Positions 45,287 to 54,689 of a stretch of DNA of 64,000 bases are shown piece after piece. Both the position numbers and the translations under genes were made by a program. The stretch spans positions 124,001-188,000 of the forward strand of contig NZ_BDCJ01000006.1 in NCBI RefSeq assembly GCF_001613445.1, in the 5' to 3' direction. The number at the start of each line of letters is the position of its first letter. Position 1 is the stretch's first letter. The stretch comes from Nocardia grenadensis NBRC 108939. Lineage in GTDB: Bacteria > Actinomycetota > Actinomycetes > Mycobacteriales > Mycobacteriaceae. A model generated the notes under the pieces. It was not told the origin of the DNA, made no database searches, and saw only the letters and a list, made by a program, of their open reading frames with translations.

Positions 45287-45469
45287 ATGGCCGAACGGTG
45301 GTATTACTGCTTGAAGCATCAGCGCGCCGAGCGTGGGCGTCAGTGCTGGTTCCGGGACCGCATGGGGCCGTATCCGGACCAGGCCACGGCCGAACGCGCG
45401 CTAGAGATCGTGCAGCAGCGCAATGCCACCCAGGACGCGGCGGACCGGGCGTATCGCGAGGGCGACTGA
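45287..45469 (+). CDS. Small conserved actinobacterial protein, unknown function
   Basis: The 60-residue protein begins MAERWYYCLKHQRAERGRQ and has alternating charges; such short proteins with WYYCLKH-like starts are widespread in actinobacteria without a known role. It may bind a metal via Cys and His, which is only an inference. The ATG at 45287 has no clear ribosome-binding site; a GTG two codons upstream is an alternative. Confidence 0.65.
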   Translation: MAERWYYCLKHQRAERGRQCWFRDRMGPYPDQATAERALEIVQQRNATQDAADRAYREGD

Positions 45470-45633
45470 TTCGCCCCGAGAACTACCGATGGTCCCGCTC
45501 GGCGCCCCTATCACCGATGCGCTTCATTCCCGGGTGGGCGGTTGGGCTACCGTTCACGGGTAATACGTAGCGACGCTCGCGGCCTGCTGTACCCGGCCGC
45601 CGGGCGAGACCAGGTGAGCAGGGAGGGCGACCC

Positions 45634-46353
45634 TTGAGGGTTACCGTTGTTGTGCCGACCTACAACGAGCGGGACAATCTGCCGGTAGCGGTGGAGCGGT
45701 TGACTGCGCTACCCGTGCCCGACCTGCACGTACTGGTAGTCGACGACAACTCCCCGGACGGCACCGGTGAGGTGGCGGACAAGCTGGCCGTGGAGCTGCC
45801 CGATGTCGTGTCGGTACTGCACCGCACGGAGAAGGACGGGCTGGGCCGGGCCTACATAGCCGGTATCACCCGAGCCCTCGAGGAGGGCGCGGATGTGGTG
45901 ATCCAGATGGACGCGGACCTGTCCCATCCCGCCGAGGTGATCCCTGCCATGCTCGCGGAGCTGGACCGGCCGGGTACCGGAGTCGTGCTCGGGTCCCGCT
46001 ACGTGCCCGGCGGTTCCACCGCGGCGGAATGGAAGTGGTACCGCAAGGCGCTGTCGGCGTGGGCCAACTTCTACGTCAATGCCATCCTGTGGCTCGGGAT
46101 CAAGGACGCCACCGCCGGTTTCAAGGCGTGGGAGGCCGATACGCTGCGCGCCATCGAGGTCGGCACGATCCGCAGCAACGGCTACTCCTTCCAGGTCGAG
46201 ATGAACTACCGGGCCAAGAAGCAGGGCATCGGTATCGCCGAGGTACCCATCCGCTTCGAGGAGCGGACCCTCGGGGATTCCAAGATGAGCCTGAAGGTGC
46301 AGCTGGAATCGGCGCTGATGCCGTGGAAGCTGCTTCTCGGCCGCGCCCTCTGA
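45634..46353 (+). CDS. ppm1: Polyprenol-phosphate mannose synthase Ppm1
   Basis: Ppm1 transfers mannose from GDP-mannose to polyprenol phosphate for lipoarabinomannan and protein mannosylation. The 239-residue glycosyltransferase family 2 protein has VVPTYNERDNLP, VVDDNSPDGTGEV and DADLSHPAEVI with the metal-binding DxD region. It contains only the catalytic domain, without the fused Lnt domain seen in M. tuberculosis. The TTG at 45634 has GGGAGG seven bases upstream. Confidence 0.93.
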   Translation: MRVTVVVPTYNERDNLPVAVERLTALPVPDLHVLVVDDNSPDGTGEVADKLAVELPDVVSVLHRTEKDGLGRAYIAGITRALEEGADVVIQMDADLSHPAEVIPAMLAELDRPGTGVVLGSRYVPGGSTAAEWKWYRKALSAWANFYVNAILWLGIKDATAGFKAWEADTLRAIEVGTIRSNGYSFQVEMNYRAKKQGIGIAEVPIRFEERTLGDSKMSLKVQLESALMPWKLLLGRAL

Positions 46354-46357
46354 CCGT

Positions 46358-47812
46358 TCAGCGCGGCCAGTCGCGGAGTGTGTCGAGGTAGCGCTGCCGT
46401 ACCTCGGCGACCTTCTCGTCCAGTTCGGCCGGGTCCTGTGTGTCCACCGCGATCGGCGGCAGGATCGCCACCTCGACCACACCGGGCCGCGCGATCATCG
46501 AATCCCGCCGGCCGACCTCGGCGGCATTGCGGATCACCACCGGGATCACCGGCACCCCCGCCTGCCGGGCCATGTGGAAGGCGCCCTTCTTGAATCCGCC
46601 GGGCTGCGCGGTGTACGAGCGGGTGCCCTCCGGGGCGATCGCGACGGACAGCCCGCCGCGCAGCGTATCCACCACCGGTGCCAGCGAGGCCTTGGCGAGG
46701 TCGGTGTTCGACCGGTCGATGAAGGTGACGCCGACGAACCGCATGAGTGGGCCGAAGATCGGATGCCGGATGAGTTCTTTCTTACCGACGCCGGTGACGT
46801 GTCCGCCGAGCACGGCGGGCACGATGAGCACGTCGAACTGACTCTGGTGGTTGAACAGGAAGACCGCGGGCCGCGGTTGGCGGGCGTGCTCCGCACCGGT
46901 GACGCGGAGCCGGATCCCGCACAGGCGCAGCGGCCAATCGGTGCCGTACTTCATCAGGGCCTCGGCCATGGCCCGCCGGTCGCGGGTGTAGGACTTGCGC
47001 AGTACCCCGTACAGCGCCCCGCCGAGCAGGGCGAAGAGCCCGAGTACGGTCCGCAGATAGTCGGCCGGGCGCGGGGCGGTCCGCGGGCCCACGGCGAGTG
47101 CGGCCCAGCCGTACTCGGCCGCCGTGGCCGCGAGTACGGGGCCCGGTGCGATCGGGATCCGCGTGCCGCCGCGGGACAGGAGCGGGAGATCGCTCGCGCT
47201 GCCGCTGTAGATATAGGAACGAGCGAGGTCGACCCCGTGGGCGGCCGCGAATTCCGCCACCGCCTCGGCCTTCTCGGGGCCGTAACGCACTTCGCCGTGG
47301 ATGAGCCCGGTCAGCCGGCCCTCCGACACCGCCGCCCGGCTGCCGAGCACCCGTGGGATACCGAGCGCGGCGGCCGCCGGGAGTAACTGGAATTCCGCCG
47401 CGTCCCCGGTCAACACCACGGTGTGCCCGGCCGCGATATGTTCCTGCACCAAGCGCAGCGGCTCGGGGCGTAACCGGTCGTACCAGCCCCGTTTGAACAG
47501 GCGTTCGCCCAGCGCGGTGAGCTCTTCCGGTGTCCGTCCGGCCGCGGCCCGCACAGCGCGCTCGAGCATCTCGCCCGCCGCGTTCTCGCCGCTGTGCCGC
47601 AACTGGTCGAACAGCGTTTCCAGCACTTCACGGTCCGGCCCGCGCCACCGCGGCACGGGCGCGGACCCGAGTTCGGCTACGGCCGTCAGATCGAAGACAG
47701 CGCCGACCTCGGCGCCGCGGGGGCCGGAACGGATGGTGGCCACCACGGCGTCTATCCCGGACGGCGCGGGATTCTCGCCGGTGCGCCCGGTGCCCGCTTC
47801 CCGGGTGCTCAC
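46358..47812 (-). CDS. plsC: Bifunctional HAD-type phosphatase / 1-acylglycerol-3-phosphate acyltransferase (PlsC)
   Basis: The 484-residue protein has an N-terminal HAD-IB domain (about 20-240, GAVFDLTAVAELG to SYIYSGSASDLPLL) and a C-terminal PlsC domain with NHQSQFD and EGTRSYTA (about 320-460). PlsC makes phosphatidic acid; the HAD domain may act on the lipid phosphate. The usual first HAD aspartate pair DxD appears as FDLT, which may affect phosphatase activity. The GTG at 47812 overlaps the stop of plsB (GTGA). The mycobacterial Rv2483c has the same fusion. Confidence 0.9.
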   Translation of the reverse strand: MSTREAGTGRTGENPAPSGIDAVVATIRSGPRGAEVGAVFDLTAVAELGSAPVPRWRGPDREVLETLFDQLRHSGENAAGEMLERAVRAAAGRTPEELTALGERLFKRGWYDRLRPEPLRLVQEHIAAGHTVVLTGDAAEFQLLPAAAALGIPRVLGSRAAVSEGRLTGLIHGEVRYGPEKAEAVAEFAAAHGVDLARSYIYSGSASDLPLLSRGGTRIPIAPGPVLAATAAEYGWAALAVGPRTAPRPADYLRTVLGLFALLGGALYGVLRKSYTRDRRAMAEALMKYGTDWPLRLCGIRLRVTGAEHARQPRPAVFLFNHQSQFDVLIVPAVLGGHVTGVGKKELIRHPIFGPLMRFVGVTFIDRSNTDLAKASLAPVVDTLRGGLSVAIAPEGTRSYTAQPGGFKKGAFHMARQAGVPVIPVVIRNAAEVGRRDSMIARPGVVEVAILPPIAVDTQDPAELDEKVAEVRQRYLDTLRDWPR

Positions 47813-50298
47813 CGGATCCGCCCGGCCGGGAGATTGGAGGGGTCGAGGGTGGCGGCCCGGGAGATCCGGAAGCCGATGGTGCGCAACCGCTCGGCGAACT
47901 CGGCACGCCGAGTGGCCAGTTCGGCCACCGATTCCGCCGATTCCGGGTCCGCGGGTTCGAGCAGCCCGCGATTGGCGGCCAGTTTCAGCGCACTGCCGAA
48001 CAGCTCGGTGGACACCGACTCCGTACTGTGCAGCCGTTGCTGCAACAGCATCTGCCTGCCGACCGAGACGCATTCCTCGACGAACTCCTTGCGGTCGATC
48101 GGCGCGGCCGGGTCCCGGGCGGCCAGCCGTTCGGCCACCACCAGCTGCGCGTCGAAGAACGAGCGCAGTACCCGGTGGGCCATCATGAAGCCGGTGCCGG
48201 TGAGCGCGGCCAGGATCTCGCTGCCGAGAGTGTCACGTGACCGCGACCGCCAGCGCGGGTCGATGAGCAGTACCTCCGCGGTCATCCGCTCGGCGAACTC
48301 GGTCCGGTCCGGGAAGAAGAACTCGAATTTCAGCAGATCCCGCAGCCGGTAGGCCTCGTCCCAGCCGACGTCCAGGGCGTCGGCGTCCGGTCCGACGGCA
48401 TCGCCGGCCGGATCGTCGGGCGCGGCGTCGACCGCGGCCAGGATCGCCAGCTCGACAATGGCCCGATCGACGAACCAATGCACCGCGCTGTTGCGGTAGA
48501 ACGCGGCTTCGAGGTGGGCACCCGCTTCGATGGAGTACACCGGCTCGACACCCCCGCGGTAGACGGTGACCACCTTCGCGAGCGATAACTGCTCGAGGAC
48601 CACCGCCAGGCTCTGCTCGTCGCGCAGTTTCGCGATCTCGCCGCAGGGCAGGTTCCGCTGTTCGATGTAGTCCAGTACCGGGGCGAGTACCTCGCACACC
48701 TCGGTCCGGGTCAGTGCCCGCTGGTGGACGCCCAGTAAGACCAGCGTGACCAGGGCGTTGACGGTGATCGGGGTGACCGAGTTGATGCCCACGGCGACAT
48801 CGAACGCCAGCCGCTGTACCGCCAGGCGTTCCTTTTCGCCGATTTCGTCGGGTGGCTCGCCGGGTTCGGTCCAGGCCCGGCCGTTGGCGTCGGCCGGGTG
48901 CAGCGGGATGGTGACAGGGGGCGCGATCAGCGGGTCGCCGTGCGCGGCGAGACGTTCGCGGGCCGAAAGCGGGGCCCCGAAGCGGACGTAGACGTGCCCG
49001 GCCGAATGCTGCTGGTTGCGGACGTAGCGGGCCAGCCAGGCCAGGCCCTCGGGTTTCTTACGACCGCCCATCTGCTCGTCGGCGATGGCGCCGAGTTCGT
49101 TGAGCCGTTCGTAGGTGATCGACACCGGGACCAGCAGTGCGTCGGCGATCCGGTCCTGGCGCACGGCCGCGGCGAGATAGTTGAGCAGGCCGTAGCGGGG
49201 TGGGCGCAGCTTTCCGGTGCGGGTACGGCCGCCCTCGAAGTACCACTCCAGGTTGAACCGCCGCGCCATCAGATAGCCGAAGTACTCCTCGACCACCGCC
49301 TGATACACCGTGTCGCCCCCGAAACTGCGCCGGATGAAGATCGTTCCGGTACGCCGGGCGATCGGGCCCATGGGCCAGAACCGGAGGTTCGCGCCGCCCA
49401 CCACGTGGTTGGGCGGGAAATCGTTGCGGGCCAGCACATCGCCCAGGACGAAGGCGTCCACATAGGACCGGTGGGAGGGGAGGAAGATCAGCGGGTAGCG
49501 CCGGTTGAGGTCACGCAGGGCGGTGAGCCCGGATTCGTCGCAGTCCACCTTCCAGGTCGACGCGTGGACCGGGCGCATGGCCTGGGTGAACAGATCCGAG
49601 ACCGTGCGGCTCTGCGCCGCGACCAGTTCGTTCAGTGCTTTCTCGGCGCGCCGGTGCACCTCCTGTGGCGCGGCCCCGATCTCGTCGGCGATCGATTCGA
49701 GCCGGCGCAGGAATTCCGGCGAGTCCAGGATCTCCTCGGTGACCAGGCGGGGCACCTTGTACCGGTCACCGATCACGCCGCGTTCCGCGCGTTCGAGCGC
49801 GACGACCGCGGCACGTACCACCGCGCGGGCGAACGGGTCCGCGGTGCCGGCGTAGTGCAGGGCGGTGGCCTCGGGATTGTTGGCCCGCAGTTCGCTCAGC
49901 CGGGCCGGGCTGCCGGTGAGCACGAGGTGCCGGTCGGGGGATCGTTCGACCAGCCGCCGCTGGGCGAGCCGGTTCGGGCGGCGCGGGTTGGTGAGCTGGG
50001 CGAGATCACCGAAGGTCACCCGCCGGACGCCGTCGCGTTCGGGCGGTAGCCACAGCACCCGGACCGGGACCACCAGTGGATCGTCGGCGCGGCCGGTGAG
50101 CCGGTCGGCGACGGCACCGGCGTCCAGATCGAGCTGGGTGACCGGGGCGCGTACGCCCAGTTCGGCGGTCAGGCCGCCGTCGGCGATCCAGCGACCGATC
50201 AGTTCCCGTTCGGTACCCGATGCCGAATCCACCAGCGCGACCACCGATTCCAATGGCAGATCGGAGAGTGCCGGAGCTCCACTGCGGTGCTCGATCAT
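47809..50298 (-). CDS. plsB: Glycerol-3-phosphate acyltransferase PlsB
   Basis: The 829-residue enzyme acylates glycerol 3-phosphate at position 1, the first step of phospholipid and triacylglycerol synthesis. It resembles E. coli PlsB (about 800 residues); the HX4D acyltransferase motif is LPSHRSYVD (about residue 280) with the downstream EGGRTRTGK. The ATG at 50298 has AGAGGA eight bases upstream. It is coupled to plsC by GTGA and lies divergent from the salicylate synthase. Confidence 0.94.
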   Translation of the reverse strand: MIEHRSGAPALSDLPLESVVALVDSASGTERELIGRWIADGGLTAELGVRAPVTQLDLDAGAVADRLTGRADDPLVVPVRVLWLPPERDGVRRVTFGDLAQLTNPRRPNRLAQRRLVERSPDRHLVLTGSPARLSELRANNPEATALHYAGTADPFARAVVRAAVVALERAERGVIGDRYKVPRLVTEEILDSPEFLRRLESIADEIGAAPQEVHRRAEKALNELVAAQSRTVSDLFTQAMRPVHASTWKVDCDESGLTALRDLNRRYPLIFLPSHRSYVDAFVLGDVLARNDFPPNHVVGGANLRFWPMGPIARRTGTIFIRRSFGGDTVYQAVVEEYFGYLMARRFNLEWYFEGGRTRTGKLRPPRYGLLNYLAAAVRQDRIADALLVPVSITYERLNELGAIADEQMGGRKKPEGLAWLARYVRNQQHSAGHVYVRFGAPLSARERLAAHGDPLIAPPVTIPLHPADANGRAWTEPGEPPDEIGEKERLAVQRLAFDVAVGINSVTPITVNALVTLVLLGVHQRALTRTEVCEVLAPVLDYIEQRNLPCGEIAKLRDEQSLAVVLEQLSLAKVVTVYRGGVEPVYSIEAGAHLEAAFYRNSAVHWFVDRAIVELAILAAVDAAPDDPAGDAVGPDADALDVGWDEAYRLRDLLKFEFFFPDRTEFAERMTAEVLLIDPRWRSRSRDTLGSEILAALTGTGFMMAHRVLRSFFDAQLVVAERLAARDPAAPIDRKEFVEECVSVGRQMLLQQRLHSTESVSTELFGSALKLAANRGLLEPADPESAESVAELATRRAEFAERLRTIGFRISRAATLDPSNLPAGRIR

Positions 50299-50482
50299 GG
50301 TGTGGATCCTCTGCTCGGAGGGGGGCGGTCGGCCCCGGCCCGGATGGGGCCGTATGACCGGATCGGCGAAGCCCGATCGGTCGTCGGCTCGAAAATACTC
50401 CTTGCCAACCACTATGGACGGCTCTCGCGCCGTTGGGGTTGTTTGGCTCGTTTCCGGTCGTTTCCGAAACCTCCCAACAAGA

Positions 50483-50501
50483 AGAGGTAATGCTAACCTT
50501 A
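50483..50501. promoter_or_regulatory. IdeR (DtxR) iron box upstream of salicylate synthase
   Basis: AGAGGTAATGCTAACCTTA matches the 19-bp TTAGGTTAGGCTAACCTAA consensus at 14 of 19 positions. It lies between the divergent plsB and nbtS, 35 bases before nbtS, so iron should repress nbtS. Confidence 0.7.
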
Positions 50502-50536
50502 CTTTCGATTTCGGGTCGGTTAGCCTTGGAGGATCG

Positions 50537-51850
50537 TTGTCGACCACTGACGAACGTTTACGTGCCGAGTATGTGACCGACCCGGCGGCAGCGATGGCGC
50601 GCCTGGCGGCCGAGAACCACTCCGGCGACCATATGGTCTACGAGCGCGGCGGGGAATGGGTCTTCGCCGCGGATCCGATCGGCACCGTCGAACTCGACGC
50701 CGGCGAACTCCGGATCACCTGGGCCGGCGAGACCACGGTCCGCGGCTGGTCCGGCAGCCCGGCCGCGCTGATGCACAGCGTGCTCGCCGAACTGCCGATG
50801 ACCGGCCGCAATGCCTACGGGTGGATCGGGTTCGAATTCTGCGCGTGGTCGCTGGGCGCCACCGGATATCTGCGCCCCGGCATTGCCCTGGCCCATCTGA
50901 TGATCCCGCGCGTGGAGGTCCGAATCGACACCGCCGGGGCGGTGTGGATCACCGGAGCCGATCCGGCCGAGGCCGCGACACTCGCCGATACCGTCGCGAG
51001 TTCCCGGGATACCGCGCTCCCGCAACCCCATCCGGTCGATATCCGGGTGGATACCTCCGGCTACCGCGAGCGCGTCGCCGCGGCCGTGGCGGAGATCGAG
51101 GCCGGGCGGTACCAGAAGGTCATCCTCTCGCGGAAGGTCGAGCTACCGTTCGCGGTGGATATCCCGGCCACCTACCGGCTCGGCCGGGCGCACAACACCC
51201 CCGCCCGGTCCTTCCTGCTGAATCTGGGCGGGTTGCAGGCGGCCGGATTCAGCCCGGAACTGGTGCTCTCGGTGGACGACGACCGGACGGTCAGTACCGA
51301 ACCGCTCGCCGGCACCCGCGCCTTCGGGCTCGGGGCCGAGATGGACAGTGCCGCGCGCGCGGAGCTGATCTCCGATCCGAAGGAGATCGTCGAACATGCC
51401 CTCTCCGTACAGACCTGCTTCGCCGAGATCGGTACGGTCGCCGAACCCGGCACCACCTCGGTCTCGGATTTCATGGCGGTGCGCGAGCGCGGCAGCGTGC
51501 AGCATCTGGCCTCCACCGTCCGGGGGCGCCTCGCGGCCGGCCGTACGGCCTGGGACGCGCTGGACGCGATCTTCCCTTCGGTGACCGCCTCGGGCATTCC
51601 GAAGCGGCCGGGGGTCGATTCGGTCTTCCGGCACGACCGGCCGCGTGGTCTGTACTCCGGTGCGGTGCTGATGGTTTCGCCCACCGGCGCGTTGGAGGCG
51701 GCGCTGGTGCTGCGGGCGGTGTACCAGACCGGTGCGGGCGCGTGGCTGCGCGCGGGAGCGGGCGTGGTCGCGCAGTCGCGGCCCGATCGGGAATTCGAGG
51801 AGACCTGCGAGAAGCTGGGCAGCGTGGCGCCCTACGTGGTGAAGGCGTAG
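50537..51850 (+). CDS. nbtS: Salicylate synthase (MbtI/NbtS type)
   Basis: The 437-residue chorismate-utilising enzyme makes salicylate via isochorismate, the first building block of nocobactin or mycobactin siderophores. It closely follows M. tuberculosis MbtI through LGRAHNTPARSFLLNLGG, FSPELVLSV, TEPLAGTRAFG, EIVEHALS and ERGSVQHLASTVRGRL to EFEETCEKLG. The TTG at 50537 has GGAGGA only three bases upstream; a start a few codons later is possible. An IdeR box precedes it, so iron starvation induces it. Convergent with the salicyl-AMP ligase gene. Confidence 0.93.
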   Translation: MSTTDERLRAEYVTDPAAAMARLAAENHSGDHMVYERGGEWVFAADPIGTVELDAGELRITWAGETTVRGWSGSPAALMHSVLAELPMTGRNAYGWIGFEFCAWSLGATGYLRPGIALAHLMIPRVEVRIDTAGAVWITGADPAEAATLADTVASSRDTALPQPHPVDIRVDTSGYRERVAAAVAEIEAGRYQKVILSRKVELPFAVDIPATYRLGRAHNTPARSFLLNLGGLQAAGFSPELVLSVDDDRTVSTEPLAGTRAFGLGAEMDSAARAELISDPKEIVEHALSVQTCFAEIGTVAEPGTTSVSDFMAVRERGSVQHLASTVRGRLAAGRTAWDALDAIFPSVTASGIPKRPGVDSVFRHDRPRGLYSGAVLMVSPTGALEAALVLRAVYQTGAGAWLRAGAGVVAQSRPDREFEETCEKLGSVAPYVVKA

Positions 51851-51867
51851 GGCACCTCGGCCGGTAC

Positions 51868-51894
51868 GAAGACGGCCCGGCCCGGCCCGTCTTC
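51868..51894. terminator. Hairpin between nbtS and the ligase gene
   Basis: GAAGACGG and CCGTCTTC form an 8-bp stem between the two convergent genes. Confidence 0.6.
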
Positions 51895-51898
51895 TCGC

Positions 51899-53509
51899 CT
51901 ACACTTGGGCGCGCAGCGTCTTCTTGTCGATCTTGCCCACCGCGGTCAGCGGCAGGGCGTCCGCGCGGCGCGCGACGTCCGGGAGTTTGTAGGTCGCCAG
52001 GCCCCGCTCGGTGAGGAACTCCTTGATCTCGGCCAGGGTCGGCATATCGCCGGTGACGACCAGTACCGCGCAGACCTTTTCGCCGAGACCGGGATCTGGC
52101 AGGCCGACCGCGGCCGCGTGCCGGACAGCGGGGTGGGCGAGCAGATGCTCCTCGAGTTCGTCGCAGGAGACGTTCTCCCCGCCCCGGTTGATCACATCCT
52201 TGATCCGGCCCGACACCATCAGATGGCCACTGGGCAACTGCCGCACCAGATCGCCGCTGCGGTAGTAGCCGTCGGGAGTGAAGGCGCGGGCATTGTGTTC
52301 GGGGGCGCGGTAGTAGCCGCGTAGCGTGTACGGGCCGCGGGTGAGCAGTTCACCCTCCGCGCCCGGTGCGACGTCCACACCGTCCTCGTCGACCACCCTG
52401 ATCTCGTCCGCCGGGCACAGCGGACGGCCCTGAGTGGTGCAGACGATATCCGGATCGTCGTCGAGCCTGGTGAAGTTCAGCAGCCCCTCGGCCATGCCGA
52501 AGACCTGTTGCAGGGTCACCCGTAGCGCGGGCGCCACTTCGCGGGCGTTCACTTCGGCCAGTTTCGCGCCCCCGACCTGCAGCAACCGCAGGGAGGAGAT
52601 ATCGGCCTCCTCCCATTCCACCGCGGCCGACCACAATTGCGCCAGCGGCGGCACCACGGCGGTGACGGTGACCCGATGGCGTTCGATCGCCGCGAAGGCA
52701 CTCTCCGGGCTCGGGTCGGTGACGAAGGCCAGCGCGCCCCCGGTCGCCACCGTGCCCAGGATGCCCGGGCAGGCCAGCGGGAAATTGTGCGCGGCGGGCA
52801 GGGCGGCCAGATAGACGTCCCGGTCGTCGAGTTCGCAGACGGCCGCGCTCGCGGTGGCGTTGTAGACGTAGTCGTCATGGGTGCGGGCGATGAGTTTCGG
52901 GAGCCCGGTGGTACCGCCGGAGACAAGCATGAGCGCGATATCGGCTGGGTCGACCGCGGGCAGCGATCCGGTGTCCCGCGCGATGGACATCAGTGCGGTG
53001 AATTCGCCGGCCGCACCGGCGACCAGGACGTGCCGCAACGATTCGACGGTGGTCAGCAGGGTGGCGGCCAGTTGCCGGTAGTCGAAATCACCCTGCCGGT
53101 CGGCGACCAGATACGCGACCGCGCCGGAAAGACCGGCCAGATGCTCGATCTCGGACCGGCGGTGCGCGGGCAAGGTGAGTACCGGAATGATGCCGGCGCG
53201 CAACAATCCGAACAGCGCGATCACGAACTCGGGGGTGTTGAGCAGTTGGACGATCACCCGGTCGCCCGGCGCGATCCCGAGGGCCAGGAATCCGTAGGCC
53301 ATCCGGTCGGCTTCCACGTCCAGTTCGGCGTAGGTGAGCGGCCGGTCGCCGAGCAGCGCGGGATGCTCCGGGCTGCGGCGCGCGGTATCGCGGAGCAGAT
53401 CCCCCACGGTGGCGCCGGTCCAGTAGCCGGCGGCACGGTAGGTCTCGGCCAGGTCCTCGGGGAAGGGAACGTAACCGTCACGGTGGGTGCCGGCGGCGGT
53501 GGAAGTCAC
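51899..53509 (-). CDS. Salicyl-AMP ligase (MbtA/EntE family)
   Basis: The 536-residue adenylating enzyme activates salicylate for loading on the siderophore assembly line. The P-loop LVSGGTTGLPKLIART (about 178), FGMAEGLLN, GYYRSGDLVRQLPSGHL and the final lysine in GKIDKK are as in MbtA. It resembles aryl acid AMP ligases overall and not long fatty-acid ones. The GTG at 53509 has GAGG seven bases upstream and is preferred to the ATG at 53521. An IdeR box lies 61 bases upstream. Other siderophore genes must be elsewhere in the genome. Confidence 0.92.
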   Translation of the reverse strand: MTSTAAGTHRDGYVPFPEDLAETYRAAGYWTGATVGDLLRDTARRSPEHPALLGDRPLTYAELDVEADRMAYGFLALGIAPGDRVIVQLLNTPEFVIALFGLLRAGIIPVLTLPAHRRSEIEHLAGLSGAVAYLVADRQGDFDYRQLAATLLTTVESLRHVLVAGAAGEFTALMSIARDTGSLPAVDPADIALMLVSGGTTGLPKLIARTHDDYVYNATASAAVCELDDRDVYLAALPAAHNFPLACPGILGTVATGGALAFVTDPSPESAFAAIERHRVTVTAVVPPLAQLWSAAVEWEEADISSLRLLQVGGAKLAEVNAREVAPALRVTLQQVFGMAEGLLNFTRLDDDPDIVCTTQGRPLCPADEIRVVDEDGVDVAPGAEGELLTRGPYTLRGYYRAPEHNARAFTPDGYYRSGDLVRQLPSGHLMVSGRIKDVINRGGENVSCDELEEHLLAHPAVRHAAAVGLPDPGLGEKVCAVLVVTGDMPTLAEIKEFLTERGLATYKLPDVARRADALPLTAVGKIDKKTLRAQV

Positions 53510-53569
53510 GATATGCCTCATAGGGAAAAAGGGACTCGAAAGCGTGTGCGGCGCGTTTCCGGTCCATTG

Positions 53570-53588
53570 ATAGGTTAGGCAACCCTAT
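53570..53588. promoter_or_regulatory. IdeR iron box upstream of the salicyl-AMP ligase
   Basis: ATAGGTTAGGCAACCCTAT matches the iron box consensus at 15 of 19 positions and is located to repress the minus-strand ligase gene. Confidence 0.75.
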
Positions 53589-53701
53589 ATCTTTTGAAAA
53601 GAGCGTGTCTCTGCCGCGCAGGTCCCGGCGGTGCGCGAGAGATCCGGATCCGGTCCGCGATACCCGGTCCGTCGCGCCCGGTGCACACCCCCGTCGCGCA
53701 T

Positions 53702-53707
53702 TAGACT
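53702..53707 (+). promoter_or_regulatory. -10 element of the SDR gene
   Basis: TAGACT ends six bases before the ATG at 53714, implying a leaderless transcript. Confidence 0.55.
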
Positions 53708-53713
53708 CGCCCC

Positions 53714-54592
53714 ATGAGTGGTTGGGGCGTCGGGGACATCCCCGATCAGCAGGGTCGAACCGTCATCATCACCGGCGCGAACAGCGGGCTGGGCGCGGTC
53801 GCCGCGCGGGCCCTCGCCGGAGCCGGGGCCCAGGTGATCCTGGCCTGCCGGAATGTGGGCAAAGGTGAGGCCGTCGCCGCCGAGATCGGTGAACGGGCGC
53901 AGGTCCGGCGGCTGGATCTGGCCGATCTGGCCTCGGTCCGGGAGTTCGCCGCCGGGGTGGAGAGCGCGGACGTCCTGATCAACAATGCCGGCGTGATGGC
54001 GGTACCGCTGCGGCGGACCGCCGACGGTTTCGAAATGCAGATCGGCACCAACCATCTCGGCCATTTCGCGCTCACCGGCCTGCTACTCGGCAAGATCGGT
54101 GAGCGGGTGGTCACCCTGTCCAGCGGTGCCCACGTGGCGGGGGCCATCGACCTCGAGGATCTCAACTGGGAGCGGCGCCCGTACAAGCGCTGGTCGGCCT
54201 ACGGTCAGTCGAAGCTGGCCAATCTGCTCTTCGCCTTCGAGTTGCAGCGCCGGCTCACCGCGGCCGGCTCGGCGAAGCTGTCGGTGGCGGCCCACCCCGG
54301 CTACGCCGCCACCGCACTGCAGTCGCATACCGAGACCGTGCTCGACTCGGTGATGAACATCGGTAACAAGGTGTTCGCGCAGAGCGCGGAAATGGGGGCG
54401 CTGCCGGAGCTCTTCGCCGCCACCGCCCCGGTCGAGCCGGGCGCCTACTACGGGCCGACCGGCCTGGGCGGGATGCGCGGCCACCCTGGTCGGTCGGGTT
54501 GCTCGAAGCGGGCGAAGGACCAGCTCACCGCGCGTTCGCTGTGGGAGCTCTCAGAGCGGTCGACCGACGTGAAGTTCGACTTCTCGGCCTGA
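53714..54592 (+). CDS. Short-chain dehydrogenase/reductase
   Basis: The 292-residue classical SDR has the cofactor motif TGANSGLG, NNAG, and the active-site tyrosine-lysine in YGQSKLAN. It is similar to actinobacterial retinol-dehydrogenase-like SDRs; substrate unknown. It starts directly behind a -10 element and lies one gene upstream of the carboxymuconolactone decarboxylase-like gene, an ECF41-type oxidoreductase context. Confidence 0.87.
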   Translation: MSGWGVGDIPDQQGRTVIITGANSGLGAVAARALAGAGAQVILACRNVGKGEAVAAEIGERAQVRRLDLADLASVREFAAGVESADVLINNAGVMAVPLRRTADGFEMQIGTNHLGHFALTGLLLGKIGERVVTLSSGAHVAGAIDLEDLNWERRPYKRWSAYGQSKLANLLFAFELQRRLTAAGSAKLSVAAHPGYAATALQSHTETVLDSVMNIGNKVFAQSAEMGALPELFAATAPVEPGAYYGPTGLGGMRGHPGRSGCSKRAKDQLTARSLWELSERSTDVKFDFSA

Positions 54593-54625
54593 GGGGCCCA
54601 CCTGTCCGCGATACTCCCCGCGGGA

Positions 54626-54652
54626 TGTCACGCCTGCGTTCGCTGCGCCGTC
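54626..54652 (+). promoter_or_regulatory. ECF41-type promoter of the carboxymuconolactone decarboxylase-like gene
   Basis: TGTCACG (54626-54632), a 16-base spacer and CGTC (54649-54652) match the ECF41 promoter pattern TGTCACA-N16-CGTC, 64 bases upstream of the ATG at 54690. An ECF41 sigma gene is 2.6 kb downstream. Confidence 0.7.
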
Positions 54653-54689
54653 GTCTCTGTGACAAGGCAGGAACGAAAGGAATCCGGAT

